From Niallia nealsonii (GTDB lineage: Bacteria; Bacillota; Bacilli; Bacillales; Cytobacillaceae): a DNA stretch of 64,000 nt. Shown piece after piece: positions 35,381-44,541 of the stretch; the stretch's first letter is position 1; the number at the start of each line of letters is the position of its first letter. The position numbers and the translations under genes are program-made. The DNA lies in NCBI RefSeq assembly GCF_002835805.1, contig NZ_PISE01000003.1:124001-188000 (forward strand), read 5' to 3'. The notes beneath the pieces were generated by a model. It saw nothing but the letters and a program-made list of their open reading frames with translations. It made no database searches and was not told where the DNA came from.

Positions 35381-36205
35381 ATGTATTTACTGCAAGCAAA
35401 AAAATTAACGGTTGTAATTATTGGGGCACTCTTAAATGCAATTGGGATGAATTGCTTTTTAATACCTGCACATATTTATGCAAGTGGTTTTGCAGGGGTA
35501 GCCCAGCTTATTGCCAACTGGACTCCGCTGTCAACAGGGATTTTGCTGTTTTTATTAAACGTTCCTGTTGCAGTGCTAGGCTGGTTGAAAGTAGGAAAGT
35601 CATTTACTTTATATAGCTTTTTAAGTGTCGCATTTATGTCTTTATTTCTTGAAATCATACCTGTGAATGCTTATTCAAATGATATATTATTAAATGCTGT
35701 TTTTGGAGGCGTCATCTCTGCTGTTGGCGTTGGTTTTACGCTCAAATGGGGGGCTTCTACTGGAGGAATGGATATTGTCGCAATGATTCTTTCTCGTGTA
35801 CAGGATAAGCCTGTAGGCACCTATTTTTTCACCTTAAACAGTATTATTATTGTGACTGCTGGCTACCTTTATGGCTGGGAAAAAGCTCTTTACACATTGG
35901 TAACGTTATATGCAGCAACAAGAGTGATTGACGCTATTCACACAAGGCATCAAAAGCTTACTGTCATGATTGTGACAAAAAAATCTGACGAATTAAAATG
36001 TGCCATTCATGAAAAACTAGTTAGAGGAATTACGATGATTCCAGCTAGAGGAGCTTTTTCTAATGAGGAACGAGATATGATGATGATTGTTATTACTCGA
36101 TATGAACTATTTGATTTAGAAAGAATTATCAAAGAAGTGGATCCAAATGCGTTTACTAATATTGTACAAACAACAGCGATTTTTGGTTTCTTTAGGAAAG
36201 AGTAG
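35381..36205 (+). CDS. yitT: YitT family membrane protein
   Basis: 274 aa. Five or six transmembrane helices (residues about 8-185: LTVVIIGALLNAIGMNCFLI, HIYASGFAGVAQLI, KWGASTGGMDIVAMILSR) precede a cytosolic DUF2179 domain of about 80 residues (VTKKSDELKCAIHEKLVRG, ARGAFSNEERDMMMIVITRY). Function unclear. GGAG at good spacing before ATG 35381 fixes the start; an overlapping ORF from 35368 is in another frame. Next gene is 15 nt away, suggesting an operon. Confidence 0.93.
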   Translation: MYLLQAKKLTVVIIGALLNAIGMNCFLIPAHIYASGFAGVAQLIANWTPLSTGILLFLLNVPVAVLGWLKVGKSFTLYSFLSVAFMSLFLEIIPVNAYSNDILLNAVFGGVISAVGVGFTLKWGASTGGMDIVAMILSRVQDKPVGTYFFTLNSIIIVTAGYLYGWEKALYTLVTLYAATRVIDAIHTRHQKLTVMIVTKKSDELKCAIHEKLVRGITMIPARGAFSNEERDMMMIVITRYELFDLERIIKEVDPNAFTNIVQTTAIFGFFRKE

Positions 36206-36220
36206 ATTGGAGGTAATCCA

Positions 36221-36955
36221 TTGCTGAAGAAAGCTTTTTTTATGTTTATTGTCTATCTTTTAATTGCCTTTCCTTTTGCAAACGATATATTTGCCAAGGC
36301 TAGCAGCTTATCTTTAGAAATGAATGCATTGCCAAGAACAGATGATATGGAAATAGAATTAAAATTGACAAACAATAGTAGTCAACGTCAGGAGCTGCGG
36401 TTTTCCTCTTCACAAAAATATGAAATTGCAATAAAATCTCTATCGGGAGAAGAAGTTTATCGATATTCTTTTAATAAACTTTTTACACAAGCAATACAAA
36501 GATTGGCAATCAATCCAAGAGAATCCTTAGTCTGGAAGGAAAGATGGGATTACAAAAATAATGGACAAAGAGTAGAACCAGGGGATTATATTGTGGAAGC
36601 AGAATTGCTGCCTATGGCTTTAACTGATCCTGCGGAACTAATGATTGCTAAAGCCACTATAGCGATTTCAGAAGAAAATAGAGTATTTAAAAATATACAA
36701 GTCAAAGGAGAAAAGGGGAAATATACCATCACAGGCATTGCTGATACAAAAAATAATCTTTTGTATACTATAGAGGATGGACATAATGAACTGATTTCTA
36801 AACAATGGGTAACAAAAAAAAGGAATGGCACATTTACCATCCATGTAGAAATTCCAGAGCAAGATCTGCCGAAAAACGGCACCCTTATTCTTTATCTAAT
36901 TGAAGAAGCAGCCAATTATGATAAACCATATCCAATAGAATTGGAAAAATTCTGA
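36221..36955 (+). CDS. Secreted BsuPI-domain protein
   Basis: 244 aa with a clear signal peptide (LKKAFFMFIVYLLIAFPFAN, cleavage likely after IFA-KA). The BsuPI (intracellular proteinase inhibitor) fold covers about residues 30-140: MEIELKLTNNSSQRQELRFS, YEIAIKSLSGEEVYRYS, VWKERWDYKNNG, VEPGDYIVEAELL. A second β-rich region (about 150-244) is unassigned. B. subtilis BsuPI is a 119-aa cytosolic protein at this same locus; here the protein is longer and exported. The start is TTG 36221 with GGAGG 7 nt upstream. Confidence 0.82.
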   Translation: MLKKAFFMFIVYLLIAFPFANDIFAKASSLSLEMNALPRTDDMEIELKLTNNSSQRQELRFSSSQKYEIAIKSLSGEEVYRYSFNKLFTQAIQRLAINPRESLVWKERWDYKNNGQRVEPGDYIVEAELLPMALTDPAELMIAKATIAISEENRVFKNIQVKGEKGKYTITGIADTKNNLLYTIEDGHNELISKQWVTKKRNGTFTIHVEIPEQDLPKNGTLILYLIEEAANYDKPYPIELEKF

Positions 36956-37015
36956 ATGAAAAAGATGATTAACAATTAGTGTGCAGGCAGATGCTTTCTA
37001 CATTAATTATTTATT

Positions 37016-37063
37016 AAAAAGGCTTCACTATCAAGCGGATTGCTGAAAATAGTGAAGCCTTTT
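37016..37063. terminator. Bidirectional terminator between the BsuPI gene and the DUF3813 gene
   Basis: AAAAGGCTTCACTAT pairs with ATAGTGAAGCCTTTT around a 17-nt loop; A and T runs flank both sides. The two genes converge on it. Confidence 0.9.
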
Positions 37064-37076
37064 ATGCTAAAAGAAA

Positions 37077-37268
37077 TTAATGGTTGCTAATTGTATCAAT
37101 TTCCTTTTGCAGTTCTGTTAATTGGTGTTGTTCTGCAAGATTGGTATTGGCATATGCAGAGCTGATTGCATTTTTTGCTACTGCCATTAAATGTTCCACA
37201 TCATGCCCTTGGGCAACTTTTAAGGCTTCTACTGCTTGTCTTGCTTCTTGAAATAGTCGATTTCCCAT
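37077..37268 (-). CDS. Small helical protein, 63 aa (DUF3813-like)
   Basis: Two amphipathic helices: RLFQEARQAVEALKVAQG and EHLMAVAKNAISSAYANTNL, with EQHQLTELQKEIDTI at the end. The AKNAISSAYANT core resembles DUF3813 proteins that sit beside yitU in other bacilli. No known function. Its ATG directly abuts the stop of the 50-aa gene upstream (coupled), and a GGAGG sits within that gene's last codons. Confidence 0.75.
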   Translation of the reverse strand: MGNRLFQEARQAVEALKVAQGHDVEHLMAVAKNAISSAYANTNLAEQHQLTELQKEIDTISNH

Positions 37269-37421
37269 TTATATTCCTCCATGAGTAGATTCCTTCACAT
37301 TGGACATTTTATAGCTTTCTGCTTCAGCATAGGTCATGTGATAAGGGATACGTTCAGCATGCTTAGTTACGGAGTCTACACCCTGTTGTACAAAGCGTTT
37401 TGATTTATTACGTTTTCCCAT
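37269..37421 (-). CDS. Small basic hypothetical protein, 50 aa
   Basis: Starts MGKRNKSKRFVQQGVDSVTK and continues HAERIPYHMTYAEAESYKMS to THGGI. GGAGGGA precedes the ATG at a good distance, and the stop is immediately followed by the ATG of the DUF3813-like gene, making a two-gene unit. No domain recognised. The very basic N-terminus could bind nucleic acid or membranes, but nothing establishes this. Confidence 0.72.
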   Translation of the reverse strand: MGKRNKSKRFVQQGVDSVTKHAERIPYHMTYAEAESYKMSNVKESTHGGI

Positions 37422-37535
37422 AGGTAATCCCTCCAAATATAAGTGGTGGAAGCAACTTTAGAATCAACTGCTGCTTCTTTTATAGTATGGAACAAAACAG
37501 GGAGGCTTATAGGCGGAAAAGTTAACCACTTTTGT

Positions 37536-38354
37536 CTAAATTGCTTTTAAATTAAGGGCCTCATTTAGATAATGAGCGATTCCATCTTCTTCATTGCTTA
37601 ATGTTGTTTCATTGGCAAGGGACTGGAGTTCTTTAATTCCGTTGCCCATTGCAATTCCCTTCCCAGCATATTCAATCATTTCAAAATCATTATCTTCATC
37701 TCCAAAGGCAATGATATTCTCCTGTGGAATTTGATAGTATTCTGATACTCTTTTTAGGCCAACTGCTTTATTTAATCCTGTCCTTACTATTTCAATAACA
37801 TGAAAAGGATCTGCCCAACGACGATGGTCAATCAAATCAGCGTGTACATCAGTCAGATGGCTGCGGATGGTTTTTCCTTGTTCTTCTTCTGTATGAATAA
37901 GCAGACAAGTGGGAGGGGCTTCTAAAAAAGTAAGAAGGTTTCCAGTTGTTGTTTTCGGATTGCCTAATGAAAAAATATCAAGTAACTTTTCATCATGATA
38001 ATGGAAGTACACATCATCCATTACTTCTGCAATGATATTGTGAAAGGAGAATTCATGGCATGCTTCAATAATATCTTTTGCTGTTTTGATATCCAATGGA
38101 GTATGGTAAAAACCCCATTGATGATCTTTGGGATGATGAATAAATGCTCCATTAAAGTTAACGATAGGAGTATCTAAATTTAATTCACGATAAATGGCTT
38201 CACTTGCACGAAAAGGTCTCCCTGTAGCAATCATCACCATATGGCCTGCTTGTCTTGCTTTTTGAATCACTTTTTTTGTTAAGGGAGAAATAGTTTTATC
38301 ATTTTTTAATAATGTTCCATCAAGGTCAAGTGCTATTAGATGTTTTTTTGTCAT
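37536..38354 (-). CDS. yitU: HAD-superfamily (Cof-type) phosphatase YitU
   Basis: 272 aa. HAD motif I ALDLDGTLLKN with nucleophile Asp, motif II IATGRPF (Thr), motif III Lys within TGLNKAVGLKRV, motif IV GDEDNDFEMIEYAG. The C2-type cap domain is residues about 85-190. B. subtilis YitU is one of the phosphatases able to dephosphorylate the riboflavin precursor ARPP. Upstream codons are open to 38456, but AGAAGGAG lies just before the ATG at 38354, and motif I is then 7 residues from the N-terminus as usual. Confidence 0.92.
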   Translation of the reverse strand: MTKKHLIALDLDGTLLKNDKTISPLTKKVIQKARQAGHMVMIATGRPFRASEAIYRELNLDTPIVNFNGAFIHHPKDHQWGFYHTPLDIKTAKDIIEACHEFSFHNIIAEVMDDVYFHYHDEKLLDIFSLGNPKTTTGNLLTFLEAPPTCLLIHTEEEQGKTIRSHLTDVHADLIDHRRWADPFHVIEIVRTGLNKAVGLKRVSEYYQIPQENIIAFGDEDNDFEMIEYAGKGIAMGNGIKELQSLANETTLSNEEDGIAHYLNEALNLKAI

Positions 38355-38683
38355 AGTTTCTCCTTCTATTATGTTTGATATGGTAAAAATAGCTAATCTT
38401 ACATAACTTCTGCTGCTGTTTCCATAACTATTGTTTAGAAAAACTAAACACTTCATGATAAACTTAACTTACTTTACTATCCATTATATACATATAAAAT
38501 TTTATTATAATATATGCATTATTTCTACTATTTACTGTAAAGGTTTTATTTAGATTAGAAGGATAGAAAGTAAAAATAAGAAATTGTGAAAATTTCTGCA
38601 TAATGACCAAAATAAGTAGAGCCATTATTAGAGAAAACTTTTTTCATGATTTTTTTAGGAAATAGAATGGAAGGAGTTTTTGA
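38355..38683. other. Intergenic region between divergent yitU and yitV
   Basis: About 330 bp, very AT-rich. A small hairpin GTTTAG / CTAAAC with an AAAAA loop (38433-38449) and a second GAAATT / AAATTTC are visible, plus RBSs for both flanking genes. No ORF, repeat copy or confident promoter pair seen. Confidence 0.6.
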
Positions 38684-39460
38684 ATGATTATCATTGAAAA
38701 AGTATATGTAAATGAAATACCTATACTGCATATAGTAAAAAAAGAATACTATGATCAAACATTGCCATATATTCAATTTATTCATGGATTTACAAGTGCC
38801 AAAGAGCATAATCTTCATTTTGCCTATAATTTAGCGGAAAAGGGATTTAGAGTGGTATTGCCAGATTGCCTTTACCACGGGGAAAGAGATGAAGGCTACC
38901 GCAAAATGGAACTGAATATAAGATTTTGGGAGATTGTCTTGCGAACCATTGAGGAAATTAAAATAATTAAGGATTATTTTGAGAATAGACAAATGATTGA
39001 TCCAGAAAAGATTGGGCTTGTCGGCACTAGCATGGGAGGCATTACTACACTAGGAGCATTAAGAAAATATCCTTGGATTCATACAGCAGTAAGCCTTATG
39101 GGAATGCCTTATTATGAAAAATTTGCGCAATATACAATTGATGAAGTAAAAAAGAGCGGCTATAATTTGCCGCTGACAGAAGAAGAAATAGCTAATCTTC
39201 TTTATGAGTTGGAACAATTAGATTTAAGCAAAGAACCAGAAAAATTGAATAACAGACCTTTAATGTTTTGGCATAGCAAACAAGATAAAGTAGTGCCATA
39301 TGAATATTCTCATCAATTTTATGAAAAGATTAAAGAAATGTATGAACAGGATTCCGAAAAACTTGCTTATATTAGTGATGAAAAATCAGGCCATAAGGTA
39401 AGCAGGCAGGCAATGCTTAAAACAGTCGATTGGTTTGAAAAGTATTTGCTTCCTAAATAA
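38684..39460 (+). CDS. yitV: YitV-like α/β-hydrolase (esterase)
   Basis: 258 aa. Catalytic elements: oxyanion region IQFIHGFTSAKEHN, nucleophile elbow GLVGTSMGG (G-x-S-x-G), acid in WHSKQDKVVPY, and His in DEKSGHKVSRQ. No signal peptide, so it is cytosolic. The substrate is presumably a carboxylic ester, not determinable here. GGAAGGAG precedes ATG 38684. Followed by yitW, as in B. subtilis. Confidence 0.9.
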   Translation: MIIIEKVYVNEIPILHIVKKEYYDQTLPYIQFIHGFTSAKEHNLHFAYNLAEKGFRVVLPDCLYHGERDEGYRKMELNIRFWEIVLRTIEEIKIIKDYFENRQMIDPEKIGLVGTSMGGITTLGALRKYPWIHTAVSLMGMPYYEKFAQYTIDEVKKSGYNLPLTEEEIANLLYELEQLDLSKEPEKLNNRPLMFWHSKQDKVVPYEYSHQFYEKIKEMYEQDSEKLAYISDEKSGHKVSRQAMLKTVDWFEKYLLPK

Positions 39461-39609
39461 AATAATTGAGAATCCTGTTCTTTTTCAAATGTGTTTTTTT
39501 TGATATGATAAAGTAAGGAAATAAACTATTTTTGTCGACTATAATGAGTCTACTTCGGAGATCACCTTATAAATAAATGATATTATCAATAGTAAGGGAG
39601 TGCTTAACA

Positions 39610-39918
39610 ATGAATGAAGAATTAAAAGAAAGTATCATGGGGGCATTGGAACTTGTAATTGACCCAGAATTAGGCGTAGATATAGTTAATCTTGGTTTAA
39701 TATATGATTTAGATTTAAAGGAAGATGGGATACTGACGGTAACAATGACATTAACAGCGATGGGATGTCCATTAGCCGGAGTTATTGTTGATCAAGTGAA
39801 AGCGGCACTTAATGATATTCCAGAAATTAAAGAAACAGAAGTAAATATTGTCTGGACACCTGCATGGACAAAAGACCGCATGTCTCGCTACGCAAAAATT
39901 GCATTAGGTGTGCAATAA
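39610..39918 (+). CDS. yitW: YitW, MIP18/DUF59 iron-sulfur assembly protein
   Basis: 102 aa. DUF59 core: LELVIDPELGVDIVNLGLIY, VTMTLTAMGCPLAG with the conserved Cys, and EVNIVWTPAWTKDRMSR. The SufT/Cia2-type family helps load Fe-S clusters onto client proteins; B. subtilis YitW is 102 aa and interacts with the SUF system. The open frame begins at 39577, but AAGGGAGTG lies before ATG 39610, giving the standard length. Confidence 0.93.
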   Translation: MNEELKESIMGALELVIDPELGVDIVNLGLIYDLDLKEDGILTVTMTLTAMGCPLAGVIVDQVKAALNDIPEIKETEVNIVWTPAWTKDRMSRYAKIALGVQ

Positions 39919-39972
39919 AAAACATTTAAGTAAGAATAGTTTTGCATGTTCTTTCATGCAATAGGTTCAAAT

Positions 39973-40015
39973 AATCCTTTTCTAAGGGAGATATAATCTC
40001 CTTTAGAAAAGGATT
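39973..40015. repeat. Near-perfect 20-bp inverted repeat
   Basis: AATCCTTTTCTAAGGGAGAT (39973-39992), loop ATA, and ATCTCCTTTAGAAAAGGATT (39996-40015), differing by a single G-U pair. It lies between yitW and moaA. No T run follows on the plus strand, so it is not a standard terminator, though it may be a processed or weak one. Confidence 0.8.
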
Positions 40016-40117
40016 CTAATGTAATCTGGATTAAAGATTCTTAAAATTCAGTTTTTTTAGAAAAAAATATTAGCCCATGAAAATTGGAAGCAAGTCTCTA
40101 AATGGAGTTGAGAAATT

Positions 40118-41134
40118 ATGACACTCGCTGCAATACAAGATAAATTAAATAGACCATTAAGGGATTTAAGGATAAGTGTTACCGATAAATGCAATTTCCG
40201 CTGTCAATATTGTATGCCTGCGGAAATATTTGGCCCTGATTTTCCTTTTCTTCAAAAAAATGAGTTGCTTTCATTTGAAGAGATTGAAAGGCTGGCTAGA
40301 ATCGTTGCAGAATTAGGGGTAGAAAAAATTAGACTTACTGGAGGAGAACCATTAATTCGTAAGGATCTTCCTGTTTTAGTGGAGAAATTAATTAAAATTA
40401 ATGGAATAGATGATATTGCTCTAACAACAAATGGAGTGCTTCTTCCTAAGTATGCTAAACAGTTAAAAGAAGCAGGACTCAAAAGAGTGAATATTAGTTT
40501 AGATAGTTTGGATAATGAACTTTTTGGAAAAATAAATGGCAGAAATGTTGGCGTCGCACCTGTGAAAAAAGGGATACAAGCAGCAAAAGAAGCAGGACTT
40601 GGCGTTAAAATAAACATGGTATTAAAAAAGGGCTTAAATGATAAAGAAATATTGCCGATGGCTCAATTTTGCAAAGAAGAGGGACTAGAACTGCGTTTTA
40701 TTGAATATATGGATGTTGGCAGCACAAATGGCTGGAAAATGGATCAAGTGATGACAAAAAAAGAAATATATGAAATATTAAAAAAGCATTATGAACTAGA
40801 GCCAATTGGTTCCGACTATTATGGGGAAGTTGCCAAAAAATATCGCTATAAAGGAGAAAAGATTCACATTGGTTTTATTACATCTGTGTCTGAATCTTTT
40901 TGCTCCACTTGCACAAGATTAAGACTATCGGCAAATGGAAAGCTTTATACATGCTTGTTTAATGGAAATGGCCATAATATTCGCGACTTTTTGCGCCAAG
41001 GGGCATCCGATGCTGATTTAGTTGAATATATCCAAACTATCTGGTGGAATAGGCAGGACAGATATTCAGATGAACGTACAGAGGAAACGGCGGTATCTCG
41101 CAAAAAAGTAGAAATGTCTTACATTGGCGGCTGA
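40118..41134 (+). CDS. moaA: GTP 3',8-cyclase MoaA
   Basis: 338 aa. First enzyme of molybdenum-cofactor synthesis: radical-SAM conversion of GTP to the 3',8-cyclo-dihydro intermediate. N-terminal cluster motif CNFRCQYC (C-x3-C-x2-C), SAM-binding RLTGGEPL, C-terminal cluster [20 protein letters not shown], and the activating Gly-Gly tail (YIGG). Full length. The RBS is weak (GGAG at 11 nt). The partner MoaC and the other moa genes are not in the window; moeA follows. Confidence 0.95.
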   Translation: MTLAAIQDKLNRPLRDLRISVTDKCNFRCQYCMPAEIFGPDFPFLQKNELLSFEEIERLARIVAELGVEKIRLTGGEPLIRKDLPVLVEKLIKINGIDDIALTTNGVLLPKYAKQLKEAGLKRVNISLDSLDNELFGKINGRNVGVAPVKKGIQAAKEAGLGVKINMVLKKGLNDKEILPMAQFCKEEGLELRFIEYMDVGSTNGWKMDQVMTKKEIYEILKKHYELEPIGSDYYGEVAKKYRYKGEKIHIGFITSVSESFCSTCTRLRLSANGKLYTCLFNGNGHNIRDFLRQGASDADLVEYIQTIWWNRQDRYSDERTEETAVSRKKVEMSYIGG

Positions 41135-41180
41135 GCGCTGTACGGTAAAATAAGGGATTTGGAATATAGCAGGAATTAGA

Positions 41181-41216
41181 AGAAATACTTTATGTTTATA
41201 TAGTATTTCTTTTTTT
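41181..41216 (+). terminator. Terminator after moaA
   Basis: AGAAATACT pairs with AGTATTTCT around a 12-nt loop, followed by a T run. Confidence 0.78.
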
Positions 41217-41260
41217 AGCTTCTTAATAAAATACATAAAAAGGGCTGGGGGAAAATAAAA

Positions 41261-42529
41261 ATGGCAGTAGAAAAAAGATTTCCTATTTTAGTAGAAGATG
41301 CAATAAAAAGAGTGATGGAATATAAAAAGGAAGGAGCAAAGGAGTTTGTATCCATTTTTGACAGCAATGGCCGGTACATATGTGAAGATATCACAGCCTC
41401 ACATGATGTTCCTAGATTTGACCGCTCCAGTTATGATGGATTTGCATTACGATCAGTGGATACGATGCATGCATCAGAGGATAATCCTACTGAATTAGAA
41501 ATAATTGATGAGATAGGAGCTGGACAAGTTTCTAATAAAAGAATAGGCAGATATCAAGGGATAAGAATCATGACAGGGGCGATGCTGCCAAATGATGCAG
41601 ATACAGTGGTAATGTTTGAAAAAACTGTAGAGCTGAAAAAAGACAACAAAACATACATAAAAATTAATCATGTTTTAAATAAAGGAGAAAATATATCGTT
41701 TCAAGGAGAGGATACAAAAAAAGGGACAGTATTAATTCTAAAAGGGACAAAAATAAATCCAGGAATAGTAGCTCTTTTAGCAACCTTTGGAATAGAAAGG
41801 GTTCCTGTTGCGAAAAAACCGATTATAGGAGTATTCGCTACAGGAACGGAATTATTGGAAGTGCATGAAGAACTCGAAGAAGGGAAAATAAGAAACAGTA
41901 ATGCATATATGATCATGGCACAAATCGAAAGAGCAGGTGCTATTCCTCGTTATTTCGGGAAATTGCCGGATATTTTGGAAACGAGTTATGAAGCCATTTA
42001 TTGCACAATAGACTCTATAGATATACTGATTACAACAGGAGGCGTTTCTGTTGGAGATTATGATCTATTGCCAGATATTTATCGGAAAATGGGGGCAGAA
42101 GTTCTCTTTAATAAAATAGCAATGAGACCTGGCAGTGTAACAACAGTAGCTCAGTTAAATGGCAAATTACTATTTGGACTTTCAGGAAACCCTTCTGCAT
42201 GTTATGTTGGGTTTGAATTATTTACAAACCCAATCATAAAAAGTTTCCTGTTTTCCCAAAATCCCTATTTGCCTATTGTTGATGCTGTACTCAGGGAGGA
42301 TTTCCCAAAAGCGAATCCATTTACACGCCTAATTAGAAGTAAAGTCTGTGTTGTCAATGGAAAGCTAGAAACACGAACAAGCGGAGTGGATAAATCAAAT
42401 ATTGTGAGCAGCTTAGCCTTTGCGAACTGTTTAACAATATTGCCTGGCGGAGATAGTGGGTATAAATGTGGAGACATGGTGAAAGTGATTCTTTTAGAAG
42501 AAGAATCTGGAAGTAGCTTCCCGTGGTAA
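41261..42529 (+). CDS. moeA: Molybdopterin molybdenumtransferase MoeA
   Basis: 422 aa. It inserts molybdate into adenylylated molybdopterin. Motifs in order: DVPRFDRSSYDGFALRS, RIMTGAMLPNDADTVVMFE, the MoCF-binding domain with GVFATGTELL, GKIRNSNAYMI and TTGGVSVGDYD, and GLSGNPSACYVGFELF; a C-terminal β-domain follows. GGGGG precedes ATG 41261. It is separated from moaA by a terminator and thus has its own promoter, not identified. Confidence 0.94.
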   Translation: MAVEKRFPILVEDAIKRVMEYKKEGAKEFVSIFDSNGRYICEDITASHDVPRFDRSSYDGFALRSVDTMHASEDNPTELEIIDEIGAGQVSNKRIGRYQGIRIMTGAMLPNDADTVVMFEKTVELKKDNKTYIKINHVLNKGENISFQGEDTKKGTVLILKGTKINPGIVALLATFGIERVPVAKKPIIGVFATGTELLEVHEELEEGKIRNSNAYMIMAQIERAGAIPRYFGKLPDILETSYEAIYCTIDSIDILITTGGVSVGDYDLLPDIYRKMGAEVLFNKIAMRPGSVTTVAQLNGKLLFGLSGNPSACYVGFELFTNPIIKSFLFSQNPYLPIVDAVLREDFPKANPFTRLIRSKVCVVNGKLETRTSGVDKSNIVSSLAFANCLTILPGGDSGYKCGDMVKVILLEEESGSSFPW

Positions 42530-42537
42530 AGAATAGC

Positions 42538-42580
42538 AAAAAGGGCGCAAAAATCACCAAAGATTTTTATGCCCTTTTTT
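42538..42580. terminator. Bidirectional terminator between moeA and lutP
   Basis: AAAAAGGGCGCAAAAATC and GATTTTTATGCCCTTTTTT pair with one mismatch over a 6-nt loop, flanked by A and T runs. Confidence 0.88.
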
Positions 42581-42589
42581 CGCTGTGCT

Positions 42590-44278
42590 TTACGGAATCA
42601 TCCAAGAAAGCACATTGTTTTGCAGGAAGGTAATAATACATACTAGCAGCAGCAGAAATATACTATGTTTAACGGTAAAGCGAAGTAGTTCAGATTCTTT
42701 TCCTGCCAGACCAACAGCAGCACAAGCGACGGCAATAGATTGCGGAGAAATCATTTTCCCTGTAACTCCTCCACTGGAGTTGGCTGCAACTGCAAGCACA
42801 GGATCCATGCCAACAGAAATAGCAGTAATTTTTTGCAGATTTCCAAATAGTAAATTGGCAGAAGTATCAGAGCCAGTGATAAATACGCCAAGCCATCCAA
42901 GGACAGGAGAGAAAAATGGAAACAATGCGCCTGTTTTAGCTAATGTCATTCCAAGAGTTGTCGACATTCCGGATGCATTTGTTACATAGGCAAACCCAAC
43001 TACAGATGAAATTGTTAATATTGGCAATTTTAATTCATGAATTGTTTCCTTTGATGTTTCATACACTTCTTTCCAAGAAAGGCGAGCGATATATTTTGTG
43101 ATAACGCAAGCGAATAATATAGCAGTGCCGGCAGTCCCTAAAACTTCTATTTTATAAATGGCAGCCACTGCTTCACCAGCACCATTGATAATTTTATTAT
43201 GAATTAATGGCACTTCAGGCATAAATGTAAGTAGTTCCCCTAGCTTGTTAAGCCCTTTTAAAATAGCGTTTGTACCTTCGTAATGACCAGTCAATGCTGA
43301 TTTCACAGCAGGAATTCCCCAAAGCGAGATGAATGCAGTCAACACTAAAAAAGGTGACCAAGCATGGAAAATTTGACCGGCTGTATATGTAGATTCTGTT
43401 GTTTTCTTTTGCTCAGCTGATGCAGCTGCGATTTCTGCTTCCCCTTTGAAACGGAAAATAGTTTTTGGTTTCCAGAATTTTAAGAAGATAACAAGCGCAA
43501 ATAAGGAAACTAATGCAGATAAAATATCTGGCAATTCAGGTCCAATGAAATTAGATGATAGATATTGTGTAAAGGCAAAAGATATGCCGGATACTAAAAT
43601 GGCAGGCATTACTTCCCATACTCGTTTAAATCCAGCCATAATAATAACTAAATAAAATGGAATAAAGACTGAAATAAATGGAAGCTGGCGTCCAACCATT
43701 TTGGAAATTTCCATAGCTGGAATGCCGGTAGGGCCTTCTACAGCAGTAATTGGAATACCGATTGCACCAAATGCAACGGGAGCGGTATTTGCCAGTAAAC
43801 AGATACCTGCAGCGTATAATGGGTTAAAGCCTAGTCCAACTAGAAGGGCAGCAGAGATGGCAACAGGTGCCCCAAATCCAGCAGCGCCTTCTAAAAATGC
43901 TCCAAATGAGAAAGCAACAAGCAATGCTTGAAGTCTGCGGTCTTCTGTAATAGATAAAATAAAGTTGCGAATAATCGAGAATTGACCGCTTTTAACAGTT
44001 AGTTTATATAGAAGTACGGATGTTACAATAATCCAGCCAATTGGCAAGAGCCCGTAAACAATTCCTTGGCTTGCTGACATCACACTCATTCCAACAGGCA
44101 TTTTGAAAGCGATTACAGAAATAATCAAAGCAAAAAGCAATGTTGTAACTCCAGCAATATGTCCTTTCATGCGTTTAATGGCAAGGGCCCAAAAAAAGTA
44201 TAAAATTGGAATGAGTGCTACGATAGCGGACAATGCTAAATTGTCGCCAACAACAGTAAAGTTTTGTGTAAACGTCAT
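42590..44278 (-). CDS. lutP: L-lactate permease LutP
   Basis: 562 aa, about 12-14 transmembrane helices, LctP family proton-coupled lactate uptake. Family stretches: FSFGAFLEGAAGFGAPVAIS, FISVFIPFYLVIIMAG and FITGSDTSANLLFGNLQ, then AAANSSGGVTGKMISPQSIA-type sequence near the end. An in-frame ATG at 44338 exists, but AAGGAG lies 8 nt before ATG 44278 and the resulting length equals B. subtilis LutP (563). Divergent from lutR. The promoter carries a LutR operator and a cre-like site. Confidence 0.93.
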   Translation of the reverse strand: MTFTQNFTVVGDNLALSAIVALIPILYFFWALAIKRMKGHIAGVTTLLFALIISVIAFKMPVGMSVMSASQGIVYGLLPIGWIIVTSVLLYKLTVKSGQFSIIRNFILSITEDRRLQALLVAFSFGAFLEGAAGFGAPVAISAALLVGLGFNPLYAAGICLLANTAPVAFGAIGIPITAVEGPTGIPAMEISKMVGRQLPFISVFIPFYLVIIMAGFKRVWEVMPAILVSGISFAFTQYLSSNFIGPELPDILSALVSLFALVIFLKFWKPKTIFRFKGEAEIAAASAEQKKTTESTYTAGQIFHAWSPFLVLTAFISLWGIPAVKSALTGHYEGTNAILKGLNKLGELLTFMPEVPLIHNKIINGAGEAVAAIYKIEVLGTAGTAILFACVITKYIARLSWKEVYETSKETIHELKLPILTISSVVGFAYVTNASGMSTTLGMTLAKTGALFPFFSPVLGWLGVFITGSDTSANLLFGNLQKITAISVGMDPVLAVAANSSGGVTGKMISPQSIAVACAAVGLAGKESELLRFTVKHSIFLLLLVCIITFLQNNVLSWMIP

Positions 44279-44357
44279 AAATTCATCTCCTTCATTTTCT
44301 TTCCATGTTACGTTTTTATTTTCTGATTTATTATTCATTGATCAATCACCAGGTGAA

Positions 44358-44371
44358 AGAAATCGCTTTCA
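44358..44371 (-). promoter_or_regulatory. cre-like CcpA site, lutP leader
   Basis: Minus strand TGAAAGCGATTTCT matches the cre consensus TGWAANCGNTNWCA at 13 of 14 positions. It lies between the LutR operator and the lutP start, a roadblock or repression position fitting a secondary carbon source. Confidence 0.65.
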
Positions 44372-44393
44372 ATTATGAATATCCTAAAATTAG

Positions 44394-44406
44394 GTCATCT
44401 GATGAC
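44394..44406 (-). promoter_or_regulatory. LutR operator in the lutP promoter
   Basis: GTCATCTGATGAC, a perfect 6+1+6 palindrome, beginning 11 nt downstream of the lutP -10. The same 13-mer occurs before lutA (45489-45501), and the only FadR-type regulator nearby is lutR between them. Confidence 0.85.
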
Positions 44407-44417
44407 TTGATGAACTT

Positions 44418-44446
44418 ATTATAAAATGATATTTTCCAAAAAACAA
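44418..44446 (-). promoter_or_regulatory. lutP promoter
   Basis: Minus strand TTGTTT (44446-44441), 17 nt, TATAAT (44423-44418). The operator palindrome lies over the expected transcription start. Confidence 0.65.
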
Positions 44447-44541
44447 CATAAAATTGACAATTTTATGTATTTTTTCATGCATATCATAATTTTTAGCAGT
44501 ATAATAACTATAAAAAGGATGGGCGCGTTGGAGGTACCACA

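Noticed and set aside
42585-42989. 134-aa ORF antisense to lutP
   Set aside because: Shadow of a hydrophobic coding sequence; lutP on the other strand is strongly supported.
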